Shown piece by piece: positions 16,007-24,042 of a stretch of 64,000 nt of DNA. The notes beneath the pieces were generated by a model. That model ran no database searches. It saw nothing but the letters and a program-made list of their open reading frames with translations, and was not told the DNA's origin. Made by a program: the position numbers and the translations under genes. How positions within the stretch are numbered: position 1 is the first letter of the stretch; each line of letters begins with the position of its first letter. The stretch is from Pararhodobacter sp. CCB-MM2 (GTDB lineage Bacteria > Pseudomonadota > Alphaproteobacteria > Rhodobacterales > Rhodobacteraceae), in NCBI RefSeq assembly GCF_001691415.1, contig NZ_LRRR01000005.1:62001-126000 (forward strand), given 5' to 3'.

Positions 16007-16681
16007 ATGATGACGATGCCAGACGGCGGGGTCACCCTGCCGGTGCGCGTGCAAACTGCACGAAAGACAGCGGTCGGCGCCCGCGAGCACCAAACCGGCC
16101 AAGTCACGGAATACTCTGATGAAGGGTATACTGTGGGCTACGACAGCAACACTGAAATGAAGTGCATGCTTGTTCTACGTGCCCGTCCGGATGTGGTGGA
16201 CCTCGAAAGCCAGGTCCTCTTCCAGTGGCTCGACGCCGACGGGAAAACGGGGAAGCACTTCTTCGACTTCCGTGCTTTGAAGGCCAACGGCCAACGCGTC
16301 GCGATCATGGTGAAGTCGGAATATCGACGCCGTCAGCCAAAGGTTCAGGCCGAGCTTGCAGGTATTGCCGCTCGAGTCCCTCAAAGTTTCGCGGACCAAG
16401 TCGTCGTGATGACTGAGCGCGACATTGACCCTGTTGAATACTTCAATGCCGAGCTGATGCACGAGATGCGTCGTCCCGATCCCGATGCAGATGCCGCAGC
16501 CCGGAGGCTGCTCGGCGACATCGTCGGGGCGGTCAGGGTCCAAAATCTGGTCGATGCCATTGGCCTCGGCGCGCGCGGCTTCCGGGCCGCGGTCCGCCTT
16601 CTCCGCTCTCACGAACTCGAACTCACGCTCAACGTTCGCATCAATCACGAAGCATATGTCCGCCGGAGGATGTTCAAATGA
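16007..16681 (+). CDS. tnsA: TnsA-like transposon endonuclease
   Basis: 224 residues from ATG 16007, which has AAAGGAA nine bases upstream; the frame is open to 15875 without a better start. TnsA cuts the 5' strands at the transposon ends so that Tn7 moves by cut-and-paste. The restriction-like catalytic set appears as Glu50 (SNTEMKCML), Asp87 (HFFDFRA) and Lys103 (IMVKSE), with spacing close to that of Tn7 TnsA. The C-terminal part is a helical domain likely to contact TnsC. The stop overlaps the tnsB start (ATGA). Presence of an apparently intact catalytic triad predicts excision rather than replicative transposition. Confidence 0.88.
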   Translation: MMTMPDGGVTLPVRVQTARKTAVGAREHQTGQVTEYSDEGYTVGYDSNTEMKCMLVLRARPDVVDLESQVLFQWLDADGKTGKHFFDFRALKANGQRVAIMVKSEYRRRQPKVQAELAGIAARVPQSFADQVVVMTERDIDPVEYFNAELMHEMRRPDPDADAAARRLLGDIVGAVRVQNLVDAIGLGARGFRAAVRLLRSHELELTLNVRINHEAYVRRRMFK

Positions 16682-18897
16682 TCGCTGCAAAGCCCAGCCC
16701 CGTTCAGCCCAACTTTGCCTTCTCGGAATACGATGACATCACAATCGGTGGGCAGTCATTCCGTTATTTCCAGACCCGTGAGAACGGTCATATGTTCGTC
16801 CGCGCCGAGGGCGATGGCGTTCCTCAGATCATGACCAATGCGGAGATCAGCCGCTACCTTTCGGTTGGAAAGTTTAAGTGCATTCCAAACCGGTTTCAGC
16901 CCGAGCACTTGCGTAGGCGGACTCTGCCGGAAGGTGAGCTGCTATCGCTGAAGGACGAAAATGCCCAGAAGAAAGCGGCGATGCGCCTCGCGGTTTGCCG
17001 CGCGGCTCGCGAATTCTTGGACGACGCGTCTAACACCGTTTGCCGAACTGAAACGTCGATTAAGCCGTATCTGCGCGCCATCAAGTTTCGTGCCGGGGAA
17101 ATCCTTGATGAAATCGAGCCCGACAAGGACAGCGATACTCTCCCGGTGCCGAAGAAGCTTGGCGCAAAAACCGTCTTGGACTGGGAACGCAAGGAACGTC
17201 GTTTCGGCTTGGCGGGGCTATACGACCGGACATCCGAACGTGGCAATCGTGACCGCCGGATGACTGCCGATGAACTCATGATCTTGGGTAAGGTCGTGGG
17301 CAAGTATCTCAATGACCAGCAGCCGTCGCAGAATTTCATCTTCGAAGAGGTCCAGTCTGCGTTCCTCGAAGAGAACGAACGCCGTCGTGCATCCTGTGAG
17401 CCCGAAATTATCTGCCCCTCACGCGAAACGGTCCGGCAGGCGATCCGCAAGCTGAACCCTTTCGACGTGACGCTGACCCGGAAGGGCCGAGAAGCTGCGA
17501 ACAGGAAGTTCGCTCCCGTCGGGATGGGACTGGAAATTGGGCGCCCGATGCAGCGTGTAGAGTTCGACGAATGGGAGGTTGATGCCATCACCCTCATGGC
17601 CGAAGGCGGCCTGTATCATTACCTGACTGACGAGGAAAAGAAGGCCCTCGGCCTGGACAAGAAGAAGGCGCGCTGGTGGATTACCGTGGCCATCTGCTGC
17701 GCAACGCGCTGCATCGTCGGGCTCGTCGTGTCGAGGCAACCCAACTCGCAGAGCGCGCTCCGGGTCATCGAGATGATGATGCGCGACAAGGGCGTTTGGA
17801 GTGATGCATGTGGCGCGCTCACGCCTTGGAACCAGTTTGGGTGGCCCTCGGTCATCGTAACGGATTGCGCGAGCTATAACATCTCAAGCCTTGTGCAGGC
17901 ACGCGTGTCCGACCTCGGCATTACTCTGCAGTATTGCGCTGCCGCAAATCCGGAGGCCAAGGGCACGATCGAGCGCGTATTCGGCACCTTCGCGACCCAA
18001 CTCATGCCTCGGCTGAGCGGGCGGACCTTCAGCAACGTCGTCGAACGTGGGGACTACGACTCTGTGAAACGCGCAGCGCTCAACCCGGAAGAATTCTGCT
18101 CGGTGCTGGTGCGTTACATCGTCGACGTCTACCACCGCACGCCGCATAGGGGGCTCAACGGCGAGACACCGCAGGACTGCTGGAACCGGCTGGTCATGAA
18201 GTTCGGAGTCCAGCCTCCCCCGGACCTCGGTCGCCGGCGCCTGCTTTTCGGCCATGAGCGGGAACGGACTGTGACCCGGCATGGGATCACGATCCTGGGA
18301 ATCCGGTATCACTCGAAAGTCCTTGCCCAATTTATGACGAGAGCGCAGGAGCGCAAGGTCTCGATCCGGTGGTACTCCGAGGATATCGGTGCCATCTGGG
18401 CGGAGCTGAATGGGCGCTGGTTCGAGATCCCCGCCGTGTTCGACCGGTATCAGGGTGTCTCGGCCCAGGAGTGGGTAGATGCCGCGGCGGAAATCCGGGC
18501 ACAGAACGCGCGCAACGACGAGGTGAACTTCGCAGTTGTCCGCAAGGCGCTCGACTACATCAAGTCAACCAACAGCGCAGCCATGACCCGTGTCGGGCTC
18601 ATCATGGAGGACTGGCCCGAGAAGCGTTTCGACTACGAGGAAGACCGTCTGTTCGTCGGGTTCAACGTCTCGGAGACCGAGCCCGAGAACCCCTATGACG
18701 GGCACCGGGATGGATGGGGGACAAGCCTTCCCACGGCGGGTTCAGCGTCTTTGAACGACACTGCCGATGTTAATCAGGCCCGTACCGAAGAATCTGCTTC
18801 CGGCAAATTCGGCTCGATCCAATTTCCTGATCATAAACATGGCACTGGTGCCGATGCGGCTGATGACGGCGACGATTGGACCCTGGAGGACGAATGA
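16678..18897 (+). CDS. tnsB: TnsB-like DDE transposase
   Basis: 739 residues. Member of the retroviral-integrase superfamily that cuts and joins the 3' strands at the transposon ends. The catalytic acids are Asp297 (VEFDEWEVDA), Asp396 (VIVTDCASYN) and Glu432 (EAKGTIERVFG), with the 35-residue D-E gap typical of the group. Residues before ~290 contain helix-turn-helix-like DNA-binding segments for the end repeats. The region after ~480 is the beta-barrel and TnsC-interaction tail, ending acidic (DDGDDWTLEDE). Stop and tnsC start overlap (ATGA). The gene looks intact. Confidence 0.93.
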   Translation: MIAAKPSPVQPNFAFSEYDDITIGGQSFRYFQTRENGHMFVRAEGDGVPQIMTNAEISRYLSVGKFKCIPNRFQPEHLRRRTLPEGELLSLKDENAQKKAAMRLAVCRAAREFLDDASNTVCRTETSIKPYLRAIKFRAGEILDEIEPDKDSDTLPVPKKLGAKTVLDWERKERRFGLAGLYDRTSERGNRDRRMTADELMILGKVVGKYLNDQQPSQNFIFEEVQSAFLEENERRRASCEPEIICPSRETVRQAIRKLNPFDVTLTRKGREAANRKFAPVGMGLEIGRPMQRVEFDEWEVDAITLMAEGGLYHYLTDEEKKALGLDKKKARWWITVAICCATRCIVGLVVSRQPNSQSALRVIEMMMRDKGVWSDACGALTPWNQFGWPSVIVTDCASYNISSLVQARVSDLGITLQYCAAANPEAKGTIERVFGTFATQLMPRLSGRTFSNVVERGDYDSVKRAALNPEEFCSVLVRYIVDVYHRTPHRGLNGETPQDCWNRLVMKFGVQPPPDLGRRRLLFGHERERTVTRHGITILGIRYHSKVLAQFMTRAQERKVSIRWYSEDIGAIWAELNGRWFEIPAVFDRYQGVSAQEWVDAAAEIRAQNARNDEVNFAVVRKALDYIKSTNSAAMTRVGLIMEDWPEKRFDYEEDRLFVGFNVSETEPENPYDGHRDGWGTSLPTAGSASLNDTADVNQARTEESASGKFGSIQFPDHKHGTGADAADDGDDWTLEDE

Positions 18898-19871
18898 CCA
18901 CGAGCACATCAGATACCACCATCAACGCAAAGCTCGCAGCCGTGGACCGGCTGCGAGACAAGTATCTCTCGACCCCGCGGGACGCTCAGTTCCGGAGCTA
19001 CCTGGACCGGCTACTGCAGCGCGATGATCACGGCAATTTTCTTCCGAAGCCCCGCCTTTTCAACAAGGCCGGCGATACACGCGGCATTGCGGTGGTGGAG
19101 CCCGCCGGGGGAGGCAAGACCTCGCTGGTCCTGCACGGCCTCAAGACCCATCCGGCGCTGCAACCGCGTGATGCGGCGCATCAGCCTTGGGTAGGGGTCC
19201 GCGTCCCGAGCCCGCCCACCGCCAAGAGTCTCGGCATCGAAATTCTCAATGCAAGTGGATATCCGTCGATTTCCCGGTCAAGACAAACCGAGGACGAAAT
19301 CATGCGCAAGGTGCGGCACCATTTCAAACTCCGGGGTACGGCGATCCTCTGGATCGATGAGGCGCACGATCTGTTCGGTGCCGGCAGCAAGTTCAAGGTC
19401 GATGTCTTCCTGAAGACCGTTCGTAACCTGATGCAAGGCGACGGTGCAGTGAGTGTCGTGCTGAGCGGTGTCGAGAGCCTGTGGCAGATCGCTTCCTGTG
19501 ACGCCCAAGTCACGCGTCGCTACTGGCGGCTGCCGCTTGCGGACGTCTCCCCGCATTCGGATCGGAAGGCGCTGACCAAGGTCATCACCAGTTTCAGCGC
19601 AGCAGCCGGGGTGCGGTCCCCCTCGGACGAGGATTTGGTGGATCGACTCGTTCATGCGAGCCGCAACCGTTTCGGTCGTTGCATCGAGAATATCCTCGCA
19701 GCACTCGAGGCGGCGGCACTCGCCGATGCCGATGAGCTGACAATCAATCATTTCGCCGAAAGCTGGGGTATGCAGGAGGGCTGTGGCATCGGTCAGAACG
19801 TCTTTCTTGCCCGTCACTGGGCCAAGATCGATCTGGGTGAGACGAAGCTGATCTGGGAAGGCGCGCGCTGA
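18894..19871 (+). CDS. tnsC: TnsC-like AAA+ transposition regulator
   Basis: 325 residues from ATG 18894, preceded by GGAGGA and overlapping the tnsB stop. AAA+ ATPase that couples target selection (TniQ/TnsD) to the TnsA-TnsB transposase and mediates target immunity. Walker A is EPAGGGKTS near residues 69-77 and Walker B ILWIDEAHDLF near 151-161. A sensor-like segment, VVLSGVESLWQI, follows. The adjacent tniQ gene starts on the last base of its stop codon. Confidence 0.92.
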   Translation: MTTSTSDTTINAKLAAVDRLRDKYLSTPRDAQFRSYLDRLLQRDDHGNFLPKPRLFNKAGDTRGIAVVEPAGGGKTSLVLHGLKTHPALQPRDAAHQPWVGVRVPSPPTAKSLGIEILNASGYPSISRSRQTEDEIMRKVRHHFKLRGTAILWIDEAHDLFGAGSKFKVDVFLKTVRNLMQGDGAVSVVLSGVESLWQIASCDAQVTRRYWRLPLADVSPHSDRKALTKVITSFSAAAGVRSPSDEDLVDRLVHASRNRFGRCIENILAALEAAALADADELTINHFAESWGMQEGCGIGQNVFLARHWAKIDLGETKLIWEGAR

Positions 19872-21694
19872 TGCTTGCGCCCCACATCCCCTTCGACCCG
19901 GCGGAAAGCCCCCTGTCTTACGCGGCGCGTCTCGCCGCGGTCCACACCGGTGATCGCTTGCTCCAGTTCCTGAAGGATACTGAGTTTCACCCTCTGGATA
20001 TGGCTGCCAATAAGGAGGAGGCGCTGAGCCGGTTGGCTGAGCTGTCAGGCACGCCCCTTTGCGACCTTCGAGCAAATGCTGCCGTCCCGCTCGGAGAGCG
20101 GAAGTATGATCTCCGTGGTGAGCTGGTCACCGCTGAGTTCTTGTCCAATCCTTACACCGTGTTCTGCCCGGCGTGCCTGGCAGAGGACGATCAGAAAGGC
20201 ACGCGCCGCGGTCGGTGGGAATGGTCGTTGGCTGTCGTGCGGACGTGCTCTCGCCACGGCGTTCCATTACTGCGTCGGGCCAAAGGTCCTTGGGATGACG
20301 CGTTCCGTGAACTCGAATACATCGTGTCAGAGCGGGGGGAAGACCTCCAGGCACTGATCGCAACAGCAGTGCCGCGCACGGTCTCTCCGCATCAAGACTA
20401 CGTCATCCGCCGTCTAAACGGGAAAGCTGGTCCCGAATGGTTGGATAACCAGTCGCTTGAGCAGGCAGTTCGAGCAACGGAGCTTCTGGGCGTTCTTGTC
20501 GGGCGGGGTCCGGACCAGAACTTGACAGACCTAACTGCGGATGACTGGGATGACGCTGGCCGCATTGGCTTCGGCTTCACGTCGCGGGGCGAGGCAGGCA
20601 TCCGGGAAGCCCTGGTGGCGCAGTTTCGGAAGTTCGACGATGCCTCTGGCACGCCGGGTGCGCGCAAGATCTTCGGGAAAATCTACGATGCACTGGCTCA
20701 TTCGAAATCACTCAAGGATCCCGGAGATATCGCGCGCATCCTTCGCGAGGTCATCACGGAGAACATTCCGATGCCCGCAGGAACCAAGGTGCTCCACCGG
20801 GAACTTCCAGAGCGCCACCTCCACACCGTCGCGTCTTTGGCAAAAGAGCAAGACCTCGACCCCCGGACGCTGCGCGACGTGCTGATTGCGGCAGCGGTGA
20901 TACCTGAAAAGGCACCGTCTCATTACCCGATCCCTGTTCAGCGAGGGCGAGAAGTCAGCGCGCGAGTGAAACGGATGGTAACGGTCACCTCGCTACCCGA
21001 TGCGTTGGCTTGCACGCGTCCCTTGGTGGATCAGCTTTTTGACGATCGACTTCTCACGCCCATCTACTACGGGAGGCCGGGCATAAAGGGGCGGACCCAG
21101 AAAGGCGTCGATAGCGAAGAGCTTGCCAAGCTGGTTGGCAAGCTGCACGCGAAGGCGATCGAACTGGATGCCGAAACTGACGGGCTGGTTCCGGTAGCGA
21201 AAGCTGCGGAAAAGGCCAAGGTGCCGGCGGTCACCGTGGTTCACATGATCCTCGGCGGCTTCCTCGAGCGCGTGTTTCGCCTGGCTGGTCAGGACGGGAT
21301 CTCTGCTCTTCGTGTGAATCCGGAGGAAATCAAGCGGCATCGCGCATTCTGCTCGGTGGGAATGTCGACCGAGGAAACGGCCGCTTCTTTGAAGATCTCG
21401 CCGAGCATCCTCTGGCGCCTGGTGGACCGGTCCCCGGAAGAGGTGAGCCTCACCGTTAAGTGGATCGTTGGCAGTGATACGCAGCACGGGATCCCGCGCT
21501 TCGACCCGACGGTCGTGGCTGACTTCAACGAACGCTTCGCCCATCCATCGCGGATCGCCGCGCAGTATGATCAGCAGACCGGAAAGGTGGTTAATCGGTT
21601 GAAACAGCAGAGAGTTCGGCCTGTGCTTACAGACGCTGAAGTCGGTGCGTATTTCTACCGATTGTGCGATCTGAAGCCGGATCTGTTCACGTGA
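19871..21694 (+). CDS. tniQ: TniQ/TnsD-like target-site selector
   Basis: 607 residues. The N-terminal TniQ domain begins FDPAESPLSYAARLA and carries the zinc knuckle C99-x2-C102...C126-x2-H129 (FCPACLAED...RTCSRHG). The long C-terminal part has several helix-turn-helix-like segments (for example ETAASLKISPSILWRLVDR), as expected for a TnsD that reads a specific chromosomal site. Length is close to TnsD (~500 aa) and much longer than the short TniQ proteins of CRISPR-linked elements, so protein-directed targeting is the natural reading. Placement of the element 25 bp after nrdJ suggests that the nrdJ 3' end is its target. Confidence 0.87.
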   Translation: MLAPHIPFDPAESPLSYAARLAAVHTGDRLLQFLKDTEFHPLDMAANKEEALSRLAELSGTPLCDLRANAAVPLGERKYDLRGELVTAEFLSNPYTVFCPACLAEDDQKGTRRGRWEWSLAVVRTCSRHGVPLLRRAKGPWDDAFRELEYIVSERGEDLQALIATAVPRTVSPHQDYVIRRLNGKAGPEWLDNQSLEQAVRATELLGVLVGRGPDQNLTDLTADDWDDAGRIGFGFTSRGEAGIREALVAQFRKFDDASGTPGARKIFGKIYDALAHSKSLKDPGDIARILREVITENIPMPAGTKVLHRELPERHLHTVASLAKEQDLDPRTLRDVLIAAAVIPEKAPSHYPIPVQRGREVSARVKRMVTVTSLPDALACTRPLVDQLFDDRLLTPIYYGRPGIKGRTQKGVDSEELAKLVGKLHAKAIELDAETDGLVPVAKAAEKAKVPAVTVVHMILGGFLERVFRLAGQDGISALRVNPEEIKRHRAFCSVGMSTEETAASLKISPSILWRLVDRSPEEVSLTVKWIVGSDTQHGIPRFDPTVVADFNERFAHPSRIAAQYDQQTGKVVNRLKQQRVRPVLTDAEVGAYFYRLCDLKPDLFT

Positions 21695-21736
21695 CATAAG
21701 AGGCCTTGCCGGTCTCTCTTGGTAAAGAATGCCGAT

Positions 21737-21760
21737 GGCCGCCCATTAGGGCGGCCTTTT
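21737..21760 (+). terminator. Intrinsic terminator of the tns operon
   Basis: Perfect 8-bp stem GGCCGCCC / GGGCGGCC with an ATTA loop, followed by TTTT, 43 bp after the tniQ stop codon. Confidence 0.9.
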
Positions 21761-21837
21761 CCATTTGGCGCATTCATGCATAATTGCACCGATAGCATTC
21801 GAGTTTGGCTGTCGTCAATCAGTTGGCTTGGCTTTCG

Positions 21838-21975
21838 AAATTGGCGTCATATGCTTGTCGAAAATTGACTTCATACGCATGCGTAATTGACAAAATGTCG
21901 GCCGAACTTGCGAGTGATTATATAAAAATCAAGTACTTATCTTGTTGCGATTGCCAAGTAATGGTTGCCCCGACA
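21838..21975 (-). promoter_or_regulatory. Transposon right end with tandem putative TnsB sites
   Basis: Read on the minus strand from 21975 inward: TGTCG tip, TGGCAATCG at position 20, then three related motifs with TCAATT or CCAATT cores whose CAAT begins at 21889, 21867 and 21843 (22 and 24 bp apart). The first 28 bases align without gaps with the outward-facing end at 21980-22007; about 20 match. The AT-rich stretch 21915-21940 lies between the outer and inner sites. Confidence 0.65.
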
Positions 21976-22046
21976 AAAGTGTCGCTACCACCAATTAGTG
22001 GCAATCGGCGGGCTTCAAATGTCAACTTGCCAAGCGAATAAGGTCA

Positions 22047-22069
22047 ATCGGGCGCAAGCGCCCGATTTT
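22047..22069 (+). terminator. Intrinsic terminator in left-end repeat, copy 2
   Basis: Perfect 9-bp stem ATCGGGCGC / GCGCCCGAT with a two-base AA loop and TTTT. In copy 1 the same hairpin (1619-1638) has a mismatch. Confidence 0.7.
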
Positions 22070-22090
22070 CCATTTGTCGGCCCAATTCTT

Positions 22091-22361
22091 GCGTGAACGA
22101 GGCTTCGGCGTCGTCCTGAGGGACTTAGGCACCGTGAATGGCCGACAAAAGCGGCCTTTGGCCCCGTCGCTGTTTGGTTGCGGTGGTTGATTGGCGCCCG
22201 CGGCCCGATCACGCGAAAGGATCCGGCCTCAATACCCGCGTTTCCCGCTGGGACCGGATCATCGCCCGCTTCAAGGAGCAGGTTGAAGTAGCCGCGCGAC
22301 GGAGGCGCTTGGGCGGAGATGCGGCGTTCACGCAAAAAAGGGCGGCTTGCGCCGCCCTTTT
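22091..22361 (+). ncRNA. Candidate structured RNA in the left-end repeat
   Basis: Unassigned conserved stretch bounded by complementary arms TTGCGTGAACG near 22090-22100 and CGTTCACGCAA near 22325-22335, directly followed by a perfect T-rich terminator (22338-22361). In copy 1 the corresponding position changes C to T and keeps a G-U pair, so pairing is preserved. Interior hairpin-capable segments include GGCCGACAAAAGCGGCC. It does not match tmRNA, RNase P, SRP or 6S RNA features that I know. Expression is unproven. Confidence 0.35.
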
Positions 22362-22585
22362 CCAAGGAACCCGTCATTTTAATGCGTTGATCGACGATGG
22401 GACAGCCCAGCGTCACTTCTCTCGAAGGCTTGGACAAGCAAGCTTGGAAGGGAAAGCGGTCCCTGTCGACTTCGAGCAGCAGCAGAAACTGACACGCAAA
22501 AGCGTCTCAGAATCGCGGGGCTATTCACTTCGCTTATGTCAGCGTCCGAATTTCGAGGGGTCGCGCAGGAGGCTCTAATCTCCGA

Positions 22586-23014
22586 TCAGCCCTGCTGGGC
22601 CAACCGGTCGATCAGCTCACGGAACTGGCCCGCCTGATAGCCATACTGCGCACCGGCCTCGATCAGCGCGTCGGTCGGCTGGCGGCCGGCCAGCGCCAGC
22701 GCCCAGACGATCGACGAGCGGTTGCCCGAGGCGCAATAGGCCAGCACCGGACCCGTCGCGCCATCGATGGCTTCGCGCTGGAGATCCACGTTTTCCATGG
22801 TCAGCGCGCCGCCGGTGACCGGGTTTACCACGAAGGCCAGACCCGCCGCCTCGACCGCCTGCTGCATCGCCGACGCGTGCAGCGCGTCAGGGATCTCGCG
22901 ATCCGGGCGGTTGCAGATCACCGTGGTGAAGCCCGCCGCCTTGATCGCGGGGATGTCTTCTTGGGTGATCTGGGGCGTCACGCTGTAGGTGGCGTCGAGC
23001 GGGCGGATATCCAT
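22586..23014 (-). CDS. TIGR01244/DUF442-type phosphatase-like sulfur protein
   Basis: 142 residues, cytosolic, related to the domain fused to the BLH (beta-lactamase-hydrolase-like) proteins of sulfide detoxification loci. The phosphatase/rhodanese-like loop is YCASGNRS, with catalytic Cys94 and Arg99 (C-x4-R spacing). It is the last gene of a leftward sulfur cluster with two YeeE halves and a persulfide dioxygenase-like enzyme, which suggests a role in sulfane-sulfur transfer. Its 3' end lies ~150 bp from the left-end repeat, so it is the first ordinary chromosomal gene right of the mobile region. Confidence 0.85.
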   Translation of the reverse strand: MDIRPLDATYSVTPQITQEDIPAIKAAGFTTVICNRPDREIPDALHASAMQQAVEAAGLAFVVNPVTGGALTMENVDLQREAIDGATGPVLAYCASGNRSSIVWALALAGRQPTDALIEAGAQYGYQAGQFRELIDRLAQQG

Positions 23015-23038
23015 GCCGGGGGGCTCCTGCGGGTCGGG

Positions 23039-23479
23039 TCAACTAAGGGCGGCGGCCATCTGGTTGAAACGGATGCGGAAGGCCGGTGCCACATACATAC
23101 CGGCAAACATCGACACGAGGAAGACCGCGCCGCCAATCCCGCCCCAGCTGATCGAGGCCATGGCCGGTCCCGGGCACAGGCCCACAAGGCCCCAGCCCGC
23201 GCCGAACATCAAGGAGCCGATCATCAGGTTGCGGTCGATCTCGGTCGAAGGCTTGCCGGGCAGCTCATTGCCCAGAACCGCGCGAGCCCGGCGCGAGGCC
23301 ACGTTCCAGGCGATCATCATCGGCAGGATCGCGCCACCGAGGACGAAGGCCAGGGTCGGGTCCCAGTCGCCGAAAATGTCGAGCCAGCCCTGCACCTTGG
23401 TGGTGTCGGTCATGCCCGAGATCAGCAGCCCCGTGCCGAACAAGCTGCCGGCGATGAAGGAAGTGATGTTGCGTTTCAT
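23039..23479 (-). CDS. YeeE/YedE-type membrane protein, C-terminal-half type
   Basis: 146 residues with about four membrane segments. The motif GLVGLCPGPAMASI is the conserved cysteine-containing pore segment of the YeeE/YedE (PmpB-type) family, which takes up thiosulfate or moves sulfane sulfur across the inner membrane. The ATG at 23479 lies two bases after the stop of the partner gene upstream, so the two half-size proteins are co-translated and probably form a heteromer. An upstream extension of the frame lies in the partner gene and is ignored. Confidence 0.88.
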   Translation of the reverse strand: MKRNITSFIAGSLFGTGLLISGMTDTTKVQGWLDIFGDWDPTLAFVLGGAILPMMIAWNVASRRARAVLGNELPGKPSTEIDRNLMIGSLMFGAGWGLVGLCPGPAMASISWGGIGGAVFLVSMFAGMYVAPAFRIRFNQMAAALS

Positions 23480-23480
23480 G

Positions 23481-23909
23481 TCAGATCGACCCGAACAGGT
23501 GGCGGAAGACGATGACGGCGAGGCCACCGGCGACGAGGTAAAAGATGGTGGCCGCAATGCCCCGCGCCGAGAAGCGCGAGATGCCGCAGACGCCATGGCC
23601 TGAGGTGCAGCCATTGGCCAGACGCGTGCCCACGCCGACAAGCAGGCCGGCCAGCACGACGGCGGGCATGTTGTCGGTGATATTGGTGGCAACCGGCGTG
23701 TCAAAGAAGCGCATCAGCACCGCCGGGACCAGCATCAGCCCGGCGACGAAGCTCAGGCGCTCGGCCCAAGTGGACCAGCCCGAGCGGTCGACGAGGCCGC
23801 CGACGATGCCCGAGGCGCCCATGATGCGCCCGTTCACCAGAAGGTAGAAGGCAGCCGCGCTGCCGATCATGAGGCCCCCGACGAGGCCCCAAATCCAATC
23901 GATCTGCAT
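23481..23909 (-). CDS. YeeE/YedE-type membrane protein, N-terminal-half type
   Basis: 142 residues, about four membrane segments, with the signature LANGCTSGHGVCGISRFS, whose cysteines relay sulfur species through the channel. It partners the 23039-23479 gene immediately downstream. Two half-size proteins replacing one full YeeE is the usual arrangement in bigR/blh-type loci. The 133-bp gap to the dioxygenase gene upstream holds no gene. Confidence 0.9.
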   Translation of the reverse strand: MQIDWIWGLVGGLMIGSAAAFYLLVNGRIMGASGIVGGLVDRSGWSTWAERLSFVAGLMLVPAVLMRFFDTPVATNITDNMPAVVLAGLLVGVGTRLANGCTSGHGVCGISRFSARGIAATIFYLVAGGLAVIVFRHLFGSI

Positions 23910-24042
23910 GTGTCTATTCCCGTTTCCGCCTGGCTCTTTTCGGCCGGGTCTGCGAAGGAGGGCCGCGTCATCACAGGGAAAACGCAGCCCGGGGTTGTTT
24001 TGGTCCCTGCCCCCGATGCGATGCCGCTTGGGGCCGAGGGTG

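Larger units (their letters stand above)
1552..21975 (+). mobile_element. Tn7-like transposon with defence-type cargo
   Basis: Complete-looking Tn7-like element. The core tnsA-tnsB-tnsC-tniQ operon lies at the right and ~13 kb of cargo at the left. The right terminus is set at 21975, where the reverse complement begins TGTCG and has TGGCAATCG at position 20. The left terminus lies in 1547-1555; TGGCAATCG at 1571 puts it at 1552 by alignment with the other ends. AAAGT at 1542-1546 and 21976-21980 is a candidate 5-bp target duplication, but it would place the left tip at 1547, so the exact left base is unsettled. No cas genes or CRISPR array are present. Position just after nrdJ fits TnsD-type targeting. 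Confidence 0.7.
21980..22436 (+). repeat. Left-end repeat, copy 2 (solo end of an older element?)
   Basis: Directly repeated counterpart of 1552-2007. It starts TGTCG four bases after the right tip of the intact element (…CGACA-AAAG-TGTCG…), so two transposon ends face away from each other. It keeps the end-site array, although GTCAATTT has become GTCAACTT. It keeps both hairpins and the closing-stem arms TTGCGTGAACG / CGTTCACGCAA. After 22436 the similarity stops and ordinary chromosome follows. No second set of tns genes is present, so this would be a decayed solo left end. The alternative is that the repeat is a chromosomal RNA gene that the element copied. Confidence 0.65.

Noticed and set aside
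1529..21975. CRISPR-associated transposon
   Set aside because: No cas genes, no repeat-spacer array, and the TniQ is long, as in TnsD-type protein-guided elements.
1552..22436. Integrase-type genomic island flanked by attL/attR
   Set aside because: No tyrosine or serine recombinase gene; the flanking repeats are ~455 bp and ~10% diverged, and they start with TnsB-type sites.
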